From contig JAKSPJ010000005.1 of the NCBI GenBank assembly GCA_024404915.1, positions 1 to 64,000 on the forward strand: 64,000 bases of DNA, in the 5' to 3' direction. The translations under genes were made by a program, and so were the position numbers. Numbering within the stretch: position 1 is the stretch's first letter; each line of letters opens with the position of its first letter. Under the pieces are notes generated by a model. It had not been told where the DNA came from. It ran no database searches and worked only from the letters and a program-made list of their open reading frames with translations. This document shows positions 61,262 through 64,000 of this stretch, in pieces. This DNA comes from Oscillospiraceae bacterium. GTDB taxonomy: Bacteria > Bacillota > Clostridia > Oscillospirales > Ruminococcaceae.

Positions 61262-62512
61262 ATGAAAAAGTTTGCTGTATTAGGTTTTGGTACCGTTGGT
61301 TCCGGCGTCGTTGAGTTGTTCTACAAAAACCGACATAAGATTGAAGAAAAAGCTGGTTCTGAGATGGAAATCGGCCATATTCTTGATTTGCGTGATTTCC
61401 CGGATTCTCCGTTCGCTGATAAATTCACAAAGAGCATTGACACTATTCTAAATGACCCGGATGTCACTGTTGTTGCTGAATGTATGGGCGGTGTGGAGCC
61501 GGCATTCACATTTTTGATGCAGTGCCTGGAAAAGGGTATGAGCGTTGTCACTTCCAATAAGGAGCTGATTGCAAAGAAGGGTGCTGAGCTGCTTTCCTGC
61601 GCAAAAGAGCATTCCTGCAACTGTTTCTTTGAGGCAAGTGTAGGCGGCGCAATACCGATTATCCGCCCGCTTCACAGATGCCTTGCTGCAAATGATATCA
61701 GCGCAATCTATGGTATCCTGAACGGAACTACAAACTATATTCTGAACAAAATGGTTTCTGATGGCATGAGCTTTGATGATGCGCTGAAGCGTGCTCAGGA
61801 TCACGGCTACGCAGAGCGTGAACCCAGTGCGGACGTGGATGGTCACGATGCTTGCCGCAAAATCTGTATTCTTTCTTCTCTGGTGTTCGGCAAGCATGTT
61901 TATCCGGAGAGCGTATACACCAAGGGCATCCGTGAGATTTCCCTGGAGGATACCACCGCTGCTGATGAGCTGGACGGTGCAGTAAAACTGATTGCCAGCG
62001 TTGTGAAGCTGGATGAAAACCGAATTCTGCCGGCTGTTATGCCTATGTTCGTATCTCACGAGAATCTGATTTCCCGTGTTGACGGCGTATTCAACTGCGT
62101 ACAGGTTGAGGGCGACGCCATTGATCGTGCATACTTCAGTGGCCGTGGCGCAGGTAAATTCCCGACGGCAAGTGCTGTTATGGGTGACGTAATCGAAGCA
62201 GTCAAGCATCACAAGACTGTATTCTCTCAGTTCTGGGTTGACGCAGAAACACAGGATTTTGTGGCAGGAATTGAAGATCTGGTCTGTGGTCTGTTTGTAC
62301 GTTTTGAAACCGCACAGGATACTGTGGAAACAACAGCACTGCTGAATGCATATCTGGACAAGAAGCAGTTGACAGACAGCGTTGTCAATGTGACTGATGC
62401 CGCATTTGTTATTGATGCACCGCTGACTGCTGCAGACCGCAAGGAACTTGTGGATATGCTGACAGAGAAGGACATGAAGGCAGCGAGTTTGATGCCTGTT
62501 ATGCCTGCTTAA
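61262..62512 (+). CDS. hom: Homoserine dehydrogenase
   Basis: 416 residues. It reduces aspartate semialdehyde to homoserine, the branch to threonine and methionine. NAD(P)-binding GFGTVGSGVVEL, then VTSNKELIAKKG, ASVGGAIPII, GILNGTTNYILNKM and the signature AQDHGYAEREPSADVDGHDA with the catalytic Lys/Asp region. A C-terminal ACT-like part (about 345-416) is present. The start has only a weak ribosome site (GGCGAG), so coupling to the ACT gene is likely. ThrH at 1.5-2.1 kb could act on its product. Confidence 0.94.
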   Translation: MKKFAVLGFGTVGSGVVELFYKNRHKIEEKAGSEMEIGHILDLRDFPDSPFADKFTKSIDTILNDPDVTVVAECMGGVEPAFTFLMQCLEKGMSVVTSNKELIAKKGAELLSCAKEHSCNCFFEASVGGAIPIIRPLHRCLAANDISAIYGILNGTTNYILNKMVSDGMSFDDALKRAQDHGYAEREPSADVDGHDACRKICILSSLVFGKHVYPESVYTKGIREISLEDTTAADELDGAVKLIASVVKLDENRILPAVMPMFVSHENLISRVDGVFNCVQVEGDAIDRAYFSGRGAGKFPTASAVMGDVIEAVKHHKTVFSQFWVDAETQDFVAGIEDLVCGLFVRFETAQDTVETTALLNAYLDKKQLTDSVVNVTDAAFVIDAPLTAADRKELVDMLTEKDMKAASLMPVMPA

Positions 62513-62527
62513 TCGATAATATATTTT

Positions 62528-62566
62528 CATGGGCTGTGTATCACTTGGTACACAGCCCATGCTTTT
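62528..62566 (+). terminator. Terminator of the ACT-hom operon
   Basis: Perfect 13-base-pair stem (62528-62540 with 62549-62561, core GGGCTGTGTA) followed by CTTTTG. Confidence 0.85.
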
Positions 62567-62587
62567 GTTATAATAGCATAACCACAA

Positions 62588-62624
62588 AGAAAGCCGCACA
62601 GCATAAACTGTACGGCTTTCTTTC
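62588..62624. terminator. Terminator of the SpoIID-domain gene
   Basis: Stem GAAAGCCGCACAG / CTGTACGGCTTTC (one mismatch) with A and T runs on both sides; it serves the minus-strand gene. Confidence 0.8.
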
Positions 62625-62644
62625 AATCTCAATAAATCCCAGAA

Positions 62645-64000
62645 TCAATCCATCTGTGATTCAGTTGTCTCATTCGACATTTCAGTTTGTGTCGCTAACT
62701 CAGATGACGAAGAAGCAGATTCACTGCTAACTGTGATATCTGAACTTACAGCCGGCATCGGTCCGCTCGTAGCATTACTTGTAATGGTACTAGTCGAGAC
62801 ACTCGATGACACGGAGGGATTTACATTTGCAATGTCCTCAATGTATTCAAACTCAAACTTCGGAGACTTCAGATTCAATACGCCTCTCAGGTCATTGCCC
62901 CTTACACGAACTTGCCCGCCGATTACAGCATAGGCCACATAGCCGCCGTCACCGTACTCAAGTTTAATCCAATCACATGGGTTGCCAGTCAAGGTAATAT
63001 TGTACTTTCGTTCCAATTTTGATTTCAATTCGGATGCAGTGAAAACCTTTGCAGAATGGTAATTCGGATCCGAAGATTCATCGTGCTGTACTGTGATGCT
63101 TCTTAAATAAGGAACATCTGAAGAAAAGATATCTTTGCAGGAAGCAGTTGTTCCGCTGCTGGATGCATAGAACGATGTCAGTGCCGGAGCACCGTTATAA
63201 TAAAGAGCAATGCCGCATACTGAACGAACAGCATCTACAATGCTCTGCGGCGGATTTGATTTGCAAATCATACCTGCGCCATATCCATTGTAAAGATAAA
63301 ATGAATATGCAGCGACCGCCTGCGCTTTATAGGCTTCAGGTGAGAACGTATCACCCATTTCGTTGTAAACAATCTGGGAAAGAATAGATACCACGGTATC
63401 TGTCTTTCCGCCTACTGTCATTTTGTTCCACTCCTGCGTACCGGTTTGAACAAGCTGTGTACCAGGATAATATAAGCTTAAAATTTGATCATAAGTCCAG
63501 CCATCGTATATTGCATAAAAATTCGCACCATACTGACTCATTCCAACGCCGTGACCATGTCCCGACGTATAGAATACGACGCTACCCGGAGCTGCGTTGA
63601 CTGACTGAGGAGTTGTGATTGCAGGTTCCGTGATAGTTGTAGTTGCAGGCTTTTCTGTATGAACAGAGTCTCCTGTGTTTTTATTATTTATCTCACCGGA
63701 GATGATGGTATTTGTTGTCAGTGCAGTAGTCGTCGTTAGCGGTTCGTCCGGCCCCTGATTCTCTGCCTCGTAGCTGACCAGCGACAGACTATTATCATAT
63801 TGATTTAAATCTGCCTTCCACCAGTCGGCAACTTTACCCGTGCCCTCTTCCGACACAGCGTTGTCAGAAACAGCATGTTCATCCGTTTCATTTTTTCCGC
63901 TGATCGTACCAAAAGCATAAGCTACATTAGCAGAGCCGGAGCGCTGCATGGCATCTCTGTTATCCTGCATTGCACATGTACTTGTGAAACACAGAATCAT
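62645..64000 (-). CDS. SpoIID/LytB-domain protein with permuted motif order (partial)
   Basis: 451 residues visible. The frame is open to the window edge, and the first codon there happens to be ATG, but no signal peptide or ribosome site can be checked, so I treat the 5' end as cut. Ser/Thr-rich linkers flank one SpoIID-type domain, the lytic transglycosylase fold that cuts denuded glycan strands. The order is unusual: GHGHGVGMSQYGANFYAIYD and ILSLYYPGTQL (about 145-185), normally last, come first; then IVYNEMGDTFSPEAYKAQAV (about 215, catalytic Glu), YASSSGTTASCKDIF and RGNDLRGVLNLKSPKFEFEY. Likely exported wall enzyme. Confidence 0.8.
   Translation of the reverse strand: MILCFTSTCAMQDNRDAMQRSGSANVAYAFGTISGKNETDEHAVSDNAVSEEGTGKVADWWKADLNQYDNSLSLVSYEAENQGPDEPLTTTTALTTNTIISGEINNKNTGDSVHTEKPATTTITEPAITTPQSVNAAPGSVVFYTSGHGHGVGMSQYGANFYAIYDGWTYDQILSLYYPGTQLVQTGTQEWNKMTVGGKTDTVVSILSQIVYNEMGDTFSPEAYKAQAVAAYSFYLYNGYGAGMICKSNPPQSIVDAVRSVCGIALYYNGAPALTSFYASSSGTTASCKDIFSSDVPYLRSITVQHDESSDPNYHSAKVFTASELKSKLERKYNITLTGNPCDWIKLEYGDGGYVAYAVIGGQVRVRGNDLRGVLNLKSPKFEFEYIEDIANVNPSVSSSVSTSTITSNATSGPMPAVSSDITVSSESASSSSELATQTEMSNETTESQMD

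Overview
The window comes from a cellulosome-forming Ruminococcus-type Firmicute (Oscillospiraceae), close in style to R. flavefaciens or R. champanellensis. I infer this from type I dockerins on six proteins, cohesin modules on two, threonine-rich TTTT linkers, secreted GH9, GH53 and GH95 enzymes, low-GC Firmicute gene order, strong AAGGAGG ribosome sites and many near-consensus sigma-A promoters (TTGACA, 17 bases, TATAAT). I cannot name the species. No tRNA, rRNA, phage, IS element or CRISPR array was seen.

Layout. 1-1.3 kb: the end of a dockerin protein carrying a chagasin-like protease inhibitor domain. 1.5-5.7 kb: thrH, a zinc-ribbon gene with ispD-ispF, a VWA protein and ylmH. 5.9-8.1 kb: a large sensor/AraC regulator. 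8.3-16.6 kb: a small membrane protein, a CotH-like lipoprotein, DAHP synthase, an ABC-F protein, a zinc-ribbon membrane protein with a TPM-tail remnant, and a Trk/Ktr potassium pair. 16.8-18.6 kb: a dockerin protein and a small orphan gene. 18.9-21.6 kb: nrdD-nrdG behind a promoter with a paired NrdR box. 22-24.7 kb: an XRE-cupin-acyl-CoA synthetase fusion behind a complete T-box leader. 24.7-27.9 kb: nth, a DUF4416 gene, asparaginase and a phosphoesterase. 28-39.6 kb: GH9-dockerin, a cohesin lipoprotein, aqpZ, an AGCS symporter, an SH3 lipoprotein and GH95-dockerin. 39.8-43.8 kb: an asparagine synthetase without its glutaminase Cys, a 56-residue Cys-rich protein, prfC and a membrane protein. 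44-45 kb: a DHH phosphoesterase. 45.2-51.2 kb: a five-gene polyamine operon. 51.4-55.3 kb: ttcA, tsaD, an N6-methyltransferase and rsmI (tRNA/rRNA modification). 55.3-56.7 kb: panT-coaX. 57-60.5 kb: GH53-dockerin and a cohesin-LRR-dockerin adaptor. 60.8-62.5 kb: ACT-domain gene and hom. 62.6-64 kb: a SpoIID-domain protein with permuted motif order, cut by the window end.

How it fits together. The secreted enzymes (GH9 on beta-glucan, GH53 on galactan, GH95 on fucosylated or galactosylated side chains) can dock onto cohesins. Two cohesin proteins here, a membrane lipoprotein and a cohesin/dockerin adaptor, may supply surface attachment and branching. The dockerin-borne inhibitor domain could protect the complex from proteases. 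The T-box-controlled acyl-CoA synthetase may be the most informative locus. Ruminal ruminococci take up branched-chain volatile fatty acids and carboxylate their CoA esters to make Ile, Leu and Val, and a tRNA-sensing leader on an acid:CoA ligase would fit that, although the specifier codon is not certain. A glutaminase-less asparagine synthetase also fits a life on ammonia.
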